Translations under genes and position numbers: made by a program
NCBI GenBank assembly: GCA_051000815.1
Contig: JBPCNX010000006.1
Coordinates: 61,947-125,946 of the forward strand
Length of the DNA: 64,000 bases
Direction of reading: 5' to 3'
Source: PSRF01 sp051000815
Lineage (GTDB): Bacteria; Acidobacteriota; Blastocatellia; Pyrinomonadales; Pyrinomonadaceae
Shown: positions 23,812 to 32,498 of the stretch, one piece after another
Position numbering within the stretch: position 1 is the stretch's first letter
Layout: each line of letters begins with the position of its first letter
The notes under the pieces: generated by a model
The model's database searches: none
Told to the model about the DNA's origin: nothing
Seen by the model: only the letters and a program-made list of their open reading frames with translations

Positions 23812-26157
23812 ATGGCCGAGGGAAAGCATGAGCGCGAGGAAGTCGGATTGTGCCTGGAATCAGTAGCGCGTTTGACCGAGCAAGAGCAAAAGGTGACCAT
23901 CACTCCCGAGCCGCAAATGCCAGGTGTCTCGCAATCTTGGCTGAGAACTATGATGTGTCGCGCACGCTCTGTATTGCTGTCGGTTCTACTGATTCCGGTT
24001 GTCCTACCTTTCGTCATCACTCCGTCCCGCACTTTCAGCGTGGCCGCAATCGAAACCGCTTGTTCCCCTCCGAGTTCGTCTGCTACTCCGATTGCTTCCA
24101 GCTTCTCCACGGGCGTGGTGTCCGAGCGACAGACAGCAATTGTACTTGAGGCGAGCGATGCCGGCGGCACGGGCCTCCCTCAGTCCCGAGGGCGCGTGAT
24201 TTACGCTAACCGGTATTCCAATTTTGCGACCGCTCTTGCAGCGGCGACAGGCAACACTCTCGTCATCAGTACGTCGATGGTCGTGTCGACGGGGGCTGTT
24301 GTTACGGCGACAACTAAACTGAGGTTTGAAGGCGGCGGTCTGCTCCAGAAGTCCGGCTCCGGAACAATAACCTTTCGGGGGCTTGGTTTGGTTGATGCAA
24401 AGTCGCAGCATCCTGCGTTCTCGGGTTTTGCGGTAGGGGACATTACCAGGACCGGAACTGACTATCCGAAGGAATTATCACTCGAGCTGTGGGACACGAA
24501 AACCCTTCGCTTTCAGACAGGCTGGAACGCGCTGCGGCGGCTTTCAACAATGACAGGAAGCCGTGAGGTTCATCGCTTTCCCGAGAGTGATTACGAAGTC
24601 GGTTGAACTCTTTGACGGGCAGAGCATTCACTTCACTCCGGGCGACTACGCCAACACCGCGACTGGATACCCCTCTGCCTATCCTCCCTTTCTGCTCAAT
24701 GATCATTGTCGAATCACAGCTGATCCAGGGGCCGTTCTCTACGAATCAAACTCTCCTACAAATGCCCACATGATTGCAGCGAAGATGATGTACGTGGCTG
24801 GCTCAGACGGCACAGTCGAGGACATTCAAATCCGGAATCTCTACATTAAGGGTCATCCATTGCAGAGACCCAATGGCGGGTCGTCAACGATCATTCTAGG
24901 AAACGCGAGAAACTCCAGCGTCCGAAATGTCGTGTTGGATGGCACTCACGCTTATGGCATCACAGTAGGCGGTTATTCGACCGCGGGGAACTATGCAGAG
25001 GGCGTGGAGGTCACAGACATCAAGATCCTCAACACCGGCACACAGTTGTTGAATGTCATCAACGGAAAAAACATCACCTTTCGCGACATCCAGATCGACC
25101 TGCGCAATCACAACAGTGTCGGATCATTTGCGGCCATCGACATTGAACCCAACACGACCGACAACAAAGTTGAGAACATCACCGTTGAGAACGTAGTGAT
25201 CGATGCGCGTACTACTGTTCCGGGAATTTACATGAGTGGCGTGGCAATGCAGGCGGCAGGGGCAGCGCAGTTGATTAATCCGGTGGTGAGGAACATTAGG
25301 GTGCTGGGGCGTGACATATCAACCGATGGGTCGTCTGGAGGTTTTCTCTATTCAGCAGTGGTTGTGTATGGAGCAGTTGGCGGAGTTGTCGAAAAAGTCT
25401 ATGTCCAGGGAGCAGTAGGACAGGCTTTGTTTGTCCAAGCCTCCCGGTATCTCAAGCTACGAGACATCGACGTCACTCAATGCAATTCTGCGAGCGGATT
25501 TGCGGTGGAGATTCAGTCGTGCGCTGAGTGTGAGATTGAAGGCGTATCGCTTAAGAAGTCTTCCACGCCCCTTACGCAGTACACCAACATCAAAGAGTCT
25601 GAGATTGAGTACACTGTTACGTCTTCTGGTTCCAAGGTAACCGAAACCAATCCTGGTGGTTACCCACGATTCTATAATCACTTTACCGGATTAAGAGTCC
25701 TTCTTAACAATACGCAGTACACCGTTAACACAGTCAACAATGCCACTTTCTCTATCACTACGACGGTGCCGGTAGGCACGTTGGCTGTAAAGACTTTTGC
25801 GTCGGCAACAAATGTCGACACCCGAACCGATGTGCTCACAATTTCGAGCCACGGGCACAAGACCGGATCGAAAGTTAAGTACACAGCGGGAAGCGCCGCT
25901 ATTGGAGGTCTCACCAACGGATTGACGTATTTCGTAATTGCTTCGAACTCAAACACGTTAAAGCTGGCAACGAACCTGGCTAACGCATTGGAGGCACCGC
26001 AATTGACTTGACCTGAAGAGGTACAGGCACCCAAACGTTGACGCCGGTGCTTGTCACCAGGTTTTCGTCCAACCGTTATCGAAACACAAAAGCTGATGAC
26101 GGTATCTTCCTGGAGTCTACCGGTACGTCAGTTGTAGAGGTTGGTGACTTTCGTTAG
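23812..26157 (+). pseudogene. right-handed beta-helix (pectate-lyase-like) protein broken by frameshifts
   Basis: Three consecutive frames belong together. Frame 1 (23812-24606) has a signal-like segment, then TLVISTSMVVS and KLRFEGGGLLQKSGSGTITF. Frame 2 (24563-26011) continues with ELFDGQSIHFTPGDY and parallel beta-helix repeats such as SVRNVVLDGTHAYGI, NITFRDIQIDLRN and VENITVENVVIDA. Frame 3 (about 26020-26157) ends GTQTLTPVLVT and TSVVEVGDFR. Shifts lie near 24550-24600 and 26005-26025. Such proteins bind or cut polysaccharides or form phage tailspikes. The long beta-solenoid with HGHKTGSKV-like repeats at the end suggests a tailspike-like or glycan-binding origin. Now probably inactive. 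Confidence 0.7.
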
Positions 26158-26478
26158 AAACTGGGCTGGCTACCGTCTTCACGATCGGCAACCGTGCCTC
26201 TTTATATCTGCTAGTCGGCCATAATCTGAACATTCTGACACGAGATTATGATCACGTTTCAATGCTTGTTCGTTGCAAAGGCGGCAACATTCTCTCTCCC
26301 CGGGAACGTCACAACGCGCTTATATGGAGATGAGTCTCAAGCTAAACCAACGCCTTGCCCGCCGGTACTGCTTGTGATAGCGTGCGCCCCGTTCACGTAA
26401 TAATACTTCCGTATGACGTCCACCATGAAGCTCTGATTCAACGTGGGTGTCCCCACCTCTAATTAAAGGAGCTTCCAC
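26158..26478. other. gene-free region (about 320 bases)
   Basis: No gene, repeat or RNA is recognised. AAAGGAGC at its end is the ribosome site of the next gene. Confidence 0.5.
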
Positions 26479-26991
26479 ATGAAAAAACTATTTGGAGTCA
26501 TGTTATTAACATTCGTTGCTTTGTCTACGTCTCTCGGTCAAACCCAAACGCCTGAGAAGAAGGTGGACAAGGTTCAACCTACAGGGGAGAAAGTTTCTTC
26601 CAGTAATACCGAACAAGAGTTGATTAAGCTAGATAAGGAATGGGGCGATGCCGGGTTGCGCGGCGATGCAACAGTACTCGAACGCATCCTGGCCGACGAC
26701 TTCATAGGTGTTTCCCAAACAGGAGTCGCGACCAAAGCTCAGAATATTACAGAGGCTAAGACGAACGCTCCTAACATCACGAATGCGACCTATGTTGCCA
26801 GTGAGTACACCGTGCGCTTCCTAGACGCAAATACGGCTGTGATGACACACAGCGCATTGGAGAAAGGGTTAGATAAGGGTAAGGAATACGCTGAACAGCA
26901 TCTTAGTATGCACGTCTGGGTGAAACGGGACGGCCGATGGCAGGTAGTAGCTAGTCAAGCCACTCCCGTCCCGCAGAAAGCGACGCCGTAG
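26479..26991 (+). CDS. exported NTF2-like (DUF4440/SnoaL) protein
   Basis: A 170-residue protein with a signal peptide (KKLFGVMLLTFVALSTSLGQ). The cone-shaped NTF2-like fold is indicated by EQELIKLDKEWGDAGLRGDA, LERILADDFIGVSQTG and the C-terminal VWVKRDGRWQVVASQATPV strand pair, as in DUF4440. Catalytic residues are not conserved in this family, so it may bind a small ligand. ATG 26479 follows AAAGGAGC. A related gene follows at 27126, likely a tandem duplication. Confidence 0.82.
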   Translation: MKKLFGVMLLTFVALSTSLGQTQTPEKKVDKVQPTGEKVSSSNTEQELIKLDKEWGDAGLRGDATVLERILADDFIGVSQTGVATKAQNITEAKTNAPNITNATYVASEYTVRFLDANTAVMTHSALEKGLDKGKEYAEQHLSMHVWVKRDGRWQVVASQATPVPQKATP

Positions 26992-27125
26992 TCGCCGCCA
27001 CAAGGCAGGGCCAACTTTTCCGACCGCGACAGCATCGGCAAAATTTGCGACGCTCTTCTACAAAGGGTCTTCCCTAATCCTGGTTGGCTTTTCACAATCC
27101 TCTTGAAGAGGAGAAAGGTGGACGT

Positions 27126-27601
27126 ATGAAACGAATGCTTGCCGTCGCAGCACTGACAATGGCTGCGTCATCTCTTGCACTTGGTCAAATGAGTGGAAAG
27201 AAAGCGAACCACTCTAATCAAAAGGGCGACAGTGTCGAACAAGCGGTGATGCAGATGGAGGAGGATCTGCGTATCGCCATTACGAAAAGCGACACCAAAG
27301 CGTATGGACGTATTGTAGCCGACGACTACGTCTTCACGACTCAAGACGCAGTAGTTAGAAACAAAGCCCAGATGGTATCAGCCTATGACTCTGGAAACAT
27401 AAAGTACGAATCTGCAAGTTCGATGATATGAAGGTTCACCCTTATGGGAACACGGCAGTGGTAACTGGCCTGTCTACAGTAAAAGCCCAGGACAATGGCA
27501 AAGACATCAGTGGCCAGACCAGGTACACAAGAGTTTATGTGAAGCGGCAGGGGAGGTGGCAGTTAGTGGCCACACAACTGACCCGCATCCCAGCACCATG
27601 A
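27126..27601 (+). pseudogene. second exported NTF2-like (DUF4440) protein with one-base frameshift
   Basis: From ATG 27126 (MKRMLAVAALTMAASSLALGQ) the frame runs with EQAVMQMEEDLRIAITKSD and IVADDYVFTTQD, then stops at 27431. The next frame resumes immediately as KVHPYGNTAVVTGLSTV, RVYVKRQGRWQLVATQLTRIP to TGA 27601. Restoring one A in the AA run near 27415 rejoins them (GNIKYES-AKFDDMKVHP). GAGGAGAAAGGTGG precedes the start. It is a close neighbour of the gene at 26479. The shift may be an assembly error, in which case this is a normal 158-residue protein. Confidence 0.7.
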
Positions 27602-27666
27602 GCAGCGTTGCCCTGGGGACTCTGCCTGGTTAGCAGTTTGAACTTTTCTACAATAAGGAGGAGAGC

Positions 27667-28092
27667 ATGTACAAAGAGCATATCAACGCATTGATTACCG
27701 CATGGAACACGGGCAATCTGGGTGTACTTGATGCCTATCTTGCACCGAATACGACCCGGCGGGCACCGGCCTCACTCTTTAGCGACGCGCACAACCTGAC
27801 TGAATTGAAGAAAGTGATCACCGATTTTCGTACCGCTTTCCCTGACACAAAAGTAACGATCAACGAGGCTTTCTTTCTCGAAGGACATTCCTTTACGAAA
27901 TGGACTTTCACGGGCACCAACACAGGCACGGGCGCGCATCCAGCGACTGGCAAGCCCGTCAAAGTTTCGGGAGTTTCCTTTGCCCTTTACGAGGGAGGTA
28001 AGTTGATCGAGGAGTTGGTGTATTTTGACGCCCTGGAGTTCTTATCGCAGCTCGGGCTCATAGAGCCACCCAAACTGGCCGCTGCGGGATAA
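27667..28092 (+). CDS. ester cyclase / SnoaL-like protein
   Basis: A 141-residue cytosolic NTF2-like protein. YKEHINALITAWNTGN, then DAYLAPN, LKKVITDFRTAFPDTKVTI, KWTFTGTNTG and the HPATGKPVKVSG ... EGGKLIEELVYFD pattern match the ester cyclase branch (SnoaL-like polyketide cyclases). It could act on a small lactone or polyketide, but most members have no proven substrate. AAGGAGGAGAGC directly precedes ATG 27667. It is the third NTF2-fold gene in a row. A terminator follows at 28194-28231. Confidence 0.85.
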   Translation: MYKEHINALITAWNTGNLGVLDAYLAPNTTRRAPASLFSDAHNLTELKKVITDFRTAFPDTKVTINEAFFLEGHSFTKWTFTGTNTGTGAHPATGKPVKVSGVSFALYEGGKLIEELVYFDALEFLSQLGLIEPPKLAAAG

Positions 28093-28193
28093 GCAAACTC
28101 AAAGGGAATTTTAGACGATGGCCTACGCATACAGCACGCGCTTCCTGTATTCTGTGATCATCTGCACAGCGCCCGACAACGCCTGAGAAATAG

Positions 28194-28231
28194 AAGCGGC
28201 GGGCTTTCCAAGGCCTGCCGCTTTTTTCTTA
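28194..28231 (+). terminator. rho-independent terminator
   Basis: Stem AGCGGCGGGC/GGCCTGCCGCT around TTTCCAA, then CTTTTTTCTT. It follows the ester cyclase gene and may also stop the opposite-strand frame. Confidence 0.8.
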
Positions 28232-28462
28232 CTGATAGGTCTTTCGGTAGTCTTCAGACAATCGGCGGCGCAGCGCTTCGACCTCTCCCCGCAATTCTTG
28301 CACTCTGATCGTACACTTCTCTCGTGCCTCCTCAATACTTAAAGCGCGAGCCTCACCCTTTGAGCGCCTTGTATCGTGCCAAACCTCAAAACTGTCGAAT
28401 TTCAATCTTGCAATGTTGTGGCGAATACCACTTAAGAGCGGATAAGGATCGCCCTCCAGCAC
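28229..28462 (-). CDS. possible small coiled-coil protein (77 aa)
   Basis: A GTG-start frame whose C-terminal 45 residues are a charged heptad-like helix (ARALSIEEAREKCTIRV, ELRGEVEALRRRL). An in-frame stop lies three codons upstream, so it cannot start earlier. There is no clear ribosome site. It ends at the terminator of the convergent gene. Coding is uncertain; it could be the end of a decayed gene. Confidence 0.3.
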   Translation of the reverse strand: MLEGDPYPLLSGIRHNIARLKFDSFEVWHDTRRSKGEARALSIEEAREKCTIRVQELRGEVEALRRRLSEDYRKTYQ

Positions 28463-28663
28463 AGCCGCCTATCGGCTGACAAATCCAGCTGTGTAACGCT
28501 TGGTAAGAGATCCTCATACTCTCCCTGTGAAAGTCAACGGCTCTATGACATGCGCGAATTATAACACGCCAAATTAGCTCCAAATCTTCCTTAGTATCGT
28601 TGTGTTCGGCTGAGTTGGCACAGTGGGCAAATCAAGATGCAGATCTTGGGTACTGATGCAGTT

Positions 28664-28879
28664 TCAGAGATGCACTGTTGAACACCCACTTTTGGAGAGT
28701 GGACTAGCCCTTCGGGGCGCAGTTTCTTTGACATGCTTAAGCGCGTCGTAAGCTTCGATAATGCGCAAGGCGCGTGTCTCCCTTATGCGATAAACACCAG
28801 CCAGACGAAAGACGACTTCAGCGGCGATTGAGACTTGAGTCTTGCTAGACGCCGCAATGCCCATTAGCTTATTTGTCAT
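28664..28879 (-). CDS. possible small hypothetical protein (71 aa)
   Basis: ATG start at 28877-28879. The sequence TNKLMGIAASSKTQVSIAAE, RLAGVYRIRETRALRIIEAYD has helix-like composition, but I recognise no family and there is no good ribosome site. It is divergent from the cupin gene. Low confidence. Confidence 0.3.
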   Translation of the reverse strand: MTNKLMGIAASSKTQVSIAAEVVFRLAGVYRIRETRALRIIEAYDALKHVKETAPRRASPLSKSGCSTVHL

Positions 28880-28943
28880 TCAGAACAACTCAGTTATGAA
28901 GGAAGCATTCAAGAGCAGAGTATAACCTTGGAGGATTCTGATT

Positions 28944-29618
28944 ATGAATAAAACTTTGCACACGTTTTTCGCGTTAATAATGGTCGCTTTGGTAACACTG
29001 CCTGCGTTCAGCCAGACGGTTGACGCGCAGGCGCGGCTATCCGTAAAGTGCATGGAAGATTCTCCGGAGCGACGTGGGGAGGAAGGCTGCGCGATACTGG
29101 CGAGCAGGCGTTTGGTTGGATCTGTGACCAAGCCTGTGTATTGGCACATTGATCGTTTCGATTCGCTGGAATCCGCGAAGAAAGCGGCCGGCGTTGACGG
29201 TGTCGCGGCTGAGGCACATGGCTCTGTTTGGCTCATGACTGTAGAAGCCAAGGCTAAAGATCATCACGGCGGGCATCATGCCGCGTGGATAGGCCCCCTT
29301 ACGATGCCTGCCGCGAACGGTTATACAATGCGAATAATGTCATCCTTTCTTAGGCCCGGAGCTGCCACGCCTATCCACACTCATTCCGGTCCGGAGATCT
29401 TCTATATTGTTTCTGGTACGCAGTGCCTGGAGACTGTGAAGTTCGTCAAGCATCTTAAAGCCGACCGATCCTATGTTCTGCCCGGCGGTTCCATTCACCG
29501 GGGTCGGGTCGCAGGGTCCGTCGAACGACGGTTATTATCGCTCGTTCTACACGACGCCGCGCAACCCCCGAGCCACGACCTGAACGATCCGCCGCCGCTG
29601 GTTCCGTGTAAGCGATGA
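28944..29618 (+). CDS. exported cupin-domain protein
   Basis: A 224-residue protein with a signal peptide (LHTFFALIMVALVTLPAFSQ). The cupin fold is in the C-terminal half: FLRPGAATPIHTHSGPEIFY (metal ligands His, His and Glu) and later VLPGGSIHRG with the third His. A His-rich stretch (KDHHGGHHAAW) precedes it. The N-terminal region SVKCMEDSPERRGEEGCAIL is family-like but unnamed. A metal-dependent dioxygenase, isomerase or sensor role is possible; I cannot choose. TTGGAGG precedes ATG 28944. Confidence 0.8.
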   Translation: MNKTLHTFFALIMVALVTLPAFSQTVDAQARLSVKCMEDSPERRGEEGCAILASRRLVGSVTKPVYWHIDRFDSLESAKKAAGVDGVAAEAHGSVWLMTVEAKAKDHHGGHHAAWIGPLTMPAANGYTMRIMSSFLRPGAATPIHTHSGPEIFYIVSGTQCLETVKFVKHLKADRSYVLPGGSIHRGRVAGSVERRLLSLVLHDAAQPPSHDLNDPPPLVPCKR

Positions 29619-29794
29619 TCACATCAATCCGATAAGTTCGCTTGGTCCTTCCACGATACCGCCTAACATTTCCAATCGATTAGAACTCATCGTCCTCGTG
29701 GGTCATGGGGACACCTTTTTTATGTCAGTTTTCTTGTATTTACGAATTGAAAAATTTGAATAGAATGCCGCTCAATCGGCGTTGATTTGCTGGG

Positions 29795-30489
29795 GTGAGG
29801 ACAGTAAATCCCGAGGCTGAAGGCCTCCGCCAACCGAACACAAGCCCGGTTCCAAAAGCCGGGCTTTCGGTTGTGTGCCGAGCATGTTCGACAGCTTGGA
29901 GGTGTAAGTCCTCTACTCAACCTGATGGAGGTGAAGAGTTAGCGAAGCGCAAGGGCGTCGTCGCGAGGCGGGGTCTGAAGGAAGCGCGGAGCAAAGGCGC
30001 GAGCCGATGAACAAAACCCGGATAGGAGGCATACGGCGCTGGGCGAGTTGGCAACTGACAACGAAGCCCATATCCATCAAGAGCGCTGGTTGTAAATCCG
30101 GCGGCGGTGCGCTGAAGGCGGTCGAGCTTACCTCGGGAGATCTGCTGCTGGTCGCGGAGTCGCGACTGAAGGAGGAGTGATCCGACTTGAATAAGTGGCA
30201 GAAGTCAGCAGAGGGCATAGTAGTCCCGACTTGTCGGGATGAAGGCCCGAACCGTGATTGTGAGCAGTAGCACACGAATCTCAGGGATGGCCATGCGCCA
30301 GCCAATCAGCTACGGCTGAGCTTGCCGGGGGCGGATAGGGTGAAGCCCGAAAGGAACCTGGGAGCGGCGAAGCCTCCATCGGTGAAACGCGACGCGAACC
30401 TCCGGCCTCATGGCTTAAGTCGCGGAACCGCCGTGTACGGACCCGTACGCACGGTGGTGTGACAGGGAAAGCTGGTGACAGCCTACCTA
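29795..30489 (+). mobile_element. ORF-less (RT-lacking) group II intron
   Basis: The 5' end GTGAG at 29795 fits the GUGYG boundary. Domain I-like blocks (GGAGGTGTAAGTCCTC, AGCGCAAGGGCGTCGTCGCG, GGGTCTGAAGGAAGC, GAACAAAACCCGGATAGGAGGC) match bacterial group II introns. Domain V at 30425-30460 is diagnostic: a 9-bp lower helix ACCGCCGTG/CACGGTGGT, a 2-base CG bulge and TACG/CGTA capped by GACC. A short domain VI follows and ends near CCTAT. No reverse transcriptase lies in domain IV, so mobility would need a maturase in trans. The ends are approximate. Copies elsewhere were not testable. Confidence 0.75.
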
Positions 30490-30666
30490 TGTCGATTTTG
30501 GGGCACAGTTTTTAACGAAGCAGGGCCTAAAAAGGTCCGTTGGGCGATTTCGTAATGTTGCTGTTTTGTTACGATTTCGCGCGAAGATTGAAATTCGGCA
30601 AATCCGCCGTTGCATTGGCATTCTCCTAGGTTTAAAGTATGCAAACAAGTTTTAAAAGGAGACAAT

Positions 30667-30921
30667 ATGAGAGAACTCAACCAGAGTGCTTCGACGGCGG
30701 TCTCGGACAATCGCCAGACCCCTTCACCGAGGGCTTTTCAGCGCGGGTTATACGCAGTAGCTGGGCAAAGAATAAAAGGGCAAGAGGCAATGCGGCTTCT
30801 GACTACCGAGGAGGTCATACGGGTTAACCGTGCCACGGTTCGCGAAAGCTCGACTCACCGCTACTGGCCTACTGACGTCCTGGCAGCACTTCTGACAGCT
30901 GACGTGATCAAAAACAACTAA
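30667..30921 (+). CDS. small protein sharing a C-terminal motif with 4893-5294
   Basis: 84 residues from ATG 30667, which follows AAAAGGAGACAAT. The C-terminal ~40 residues (LLTTEEVIRVNRATVRES, then WPTDVLAALLTADVIKNN) align with the end of the protein at 4893-5294. The N-terminal half is Ser/Arg/Gln-rich and looks disordered. No named family. The strong ribosome site and the paralogue support coding. Confidence 0.6.
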   Translation: MRELNQSASTAVSDNRQTPSPRAFQRGLYAVAGQRIKGQEAMRLLTTEEVIRVNRATVRESSTHRYWPTDVLAALLTADVIKNN

Positions 30922-30960
30922 GCAACTAAGGGAAGAGACGCGCAAGAGGTCGGAGCTTGG

Positions 30961-31145
30961 CGGCTATAGCAATTCGCGCAGCCGCTCTTTGATGACTGCC
31001 TCTTTCGGACTCCTACTTGCGCCTTGTAGCCACTCCTGAACACGCCTCAGTGTCAGACTGTGCTTGACGTCTTTCTAATCTCGACTTCAATCTGGCAGAG
31101 GTCCCCCGGGTCACAGTCGTGCCTGCTCGCGCAACTCGTTTGCAA
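30961..31145 (-). pseudogene. frameshifted fragment of the 23046-23318 gene family
   Basis: Reading the minus strand, one frame gives HDCDPGDLCQIEVEIRKTS and the next gives KHSLTLRRVQEWLQGA and SPKEAVIKERLRELL before a TAG at about 30964. Together they match residues ~45-90 of the intact protein at 23046-23318. The N-terminal half is missing and its place is taken by the HD-domain fragment at 31111-31374. One indel lies near 31065. It is non-functional. Confidence 0.7.
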
Positions 31146-31374
31146 AGTCTGCCGCTCGTTCGCCATGTTCAGGATCGGGGCCATCGTGTAAGCGCCGCGA
31201 GTCGTGCAGGAAAGCAAACAGCTCCACAATCTTTTCGTTCGCTCCGGTTGTCGCTGTCAACCGCAAACCATTCTCGCGCACACGCGCCCAATGGCCCGCG
31301 CCGTGTATGCCATGCCAATCGAGTCGGAATTGATCGCGGATAATCGTGATCAGTTTTTTGTCAATCACGCCCAT
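31111..31374 (-). pseudogene. truncated HD-domain phosphohydrolase (87 aa)
   Basis: The N-terminus KLITIIRDQF-LDWHGIHGAGHWARV and then NGLRL, LFAFLHDSRR and DPEHGERAADFA show the HD-domain metal motif: His in GIHGAGHW and His-Asp in LHDSRR. Family members are about 150-180 residues; this frame stops after 87, at the junction with the decayed small-protein fragment (30961-31145). The break near 31115-31130 looks like a deletion fusing two genes. The remaining part keeps the HD but lacks the C-terminal helices, so activity is doubtful. Confidence 0.7.
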
Positions 31375-31547
31375 GCATCAAAGCCGGATGGCAACCGAAC
31401 GGCGGGTTGTGGACACTGCCGGACGATCCGAGAGCGGAATCTTTTGCGTTCTGGACTGCGGTATACGCAAACAAGGGACTCATGCCGCTTGCGATCCAAC
31501 TTCGCCGCCTGCGATGAAGAATATCGAACACGTTTCCGTGCGCGTGT

Positions 31548-31991
31548 TTATTGGTAGTCAGTTAACAAACCAACCTCTTCAACCCGCTCGAAGGCCCACC
31601 TAAACCAACAAGTGCTCTCAGCTTTCCAGAACGCCAGCCGATAATCTCCTGCCTCCGGTGTTTCCAGTCTCTCAACGCCCGCGTCTGTCACTTCGATCGC
31701 GTCAAAGTCTTTCATCATCGCCAAGAAGTTCAGGCTATATACAGGCTTACGCATGCGGCTTAACGTGGCACCCGCAACCCGCCTCTCAAAACAGCATTGC
31801 TGCCAACCGTATTGACGCCCAAACTCGAGAAGATCACCGGCGCTGTCCACGGTAGCAATTCTCGCTGCCTCTGAAGGGTAAAGCACCCATGCTTTGAAGG
31901 GCCGTGGCTGACCAGTAGCGGGATCATGGTAACGCGGACTGATATTCCCCATGCGCTGCATGGGTGATTGGCTCAATGTAAGACCGAGCAT
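31548..31991 (-). CDS. hypothetical protein (147 aa)
   Basis: The sequence has protein-like composition with RPFKAWVLYPSEAARIATVD, GDLLEFGRQYGWQ, SLNFLAMMKDFDAIEVTDAG and a Trp-rich end WKAESTCWFRWAFERVEE. I recognise no family. The start could be ATG 31991 or the internal Met at about 31958; neither has a strong ribosome site. It lies between the truncated HD gene and the tRNA pair, in a decayed stretch, so it may itself be a remnant. Confidence 0.45.
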   Translation of the reverse strand: MLGLTLSQSPMQRMGNISPRYHDPATGQPRPFKAWVLYPSEAARIATVDSAGDLLEFGRQYGWQQCCFERRVAGATLSRMRKPVYSLNFLAMMKDFDAIEVTDAGVERLETPEAGDYRLAFWKAESTCWFRWAFERVEEVGLLTDYQ

Positions 31992-32171
31992 TTATCTTTA
32001 GGTTTAGAAACCAACCTAAAAACTATCACACTCTGTAGTGACTGCCTTGTAGTGCCGGGCTTTACCTGGATGCTTGGACCAGAGGGTACAATTATGGCCA
32101 CACCTCACTAGCAGATGGTCCATGCCTACCTTAATCGTCGCTGTAATTGTAGTTGCTGCGTGAGTGGATTG

Positions 32172-32247
<76 letters not shown>

Positions 32248-32249
32248 GA

Positions 32250-32329
32250 AAGGATGAAGGATGAGGAGGAAGGATGAAAAAGCAACGAAAGCTAACGCTT
32301 TCATCCTTCATCGCTCATCCTTCATCCTT
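32250..32329. repeat. inverted repeat between the two tRNA genes
   Basis: AAGGATGAAGGATGAG (32250-32265) pairs perfectly with CTCATCCTTCATCCTT (32314-32329). An inner pair, GAAGGATGAAA and TTTCATCCTTC, adds a second stem. It is built of GGATGAA/TTCATCC units. Confidence 0.8.
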
Positions 32330-32340
32330 GGATTTCTGGA

Positions 32341-32411
32341 GCGGGAGACGAGACTTGAACTCGCGACCCTCGCCTTGGCAAGGCGATGCTCTACCACTGA
32401 GCTACTCCCGC
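32341..32411 (-). tRNA. tRNA-Gly (GCC)
   Basis: Minus strand: acceptor GCGGGAG/CTCCCGC, D arm GCTC-AGTGGTA-GAGC, anticodon stem TCGCC/GGCGA with loop TTGCCAA giving GCC, and T arm GCGAG-TTCAAGT-CTCGT. It has 71 nucleotides with no encoded CCA. Confidence 0.96.
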
Positions 32412-32498
32412 TTCGAGAGTTTTGATTCTACGTATCCCCCCAATGTTGTCAAGCAAGCGATAAATACAGGGCAGTTCGCACTGCCCACCGCTCACTAT

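Noticed and set aside
27126..27601. TGA at 27429-27431 as a selenocysteine codon
   Set aside because: The matching continuation is in another frame and the position is not a redox Cys.
31111..31130. TGA at the end of the HD-domain fragment as a selenocysteine codon
   Set aside because: Further stops follow at once in the same frame and no Cys is expected there; it is a truncation junction.
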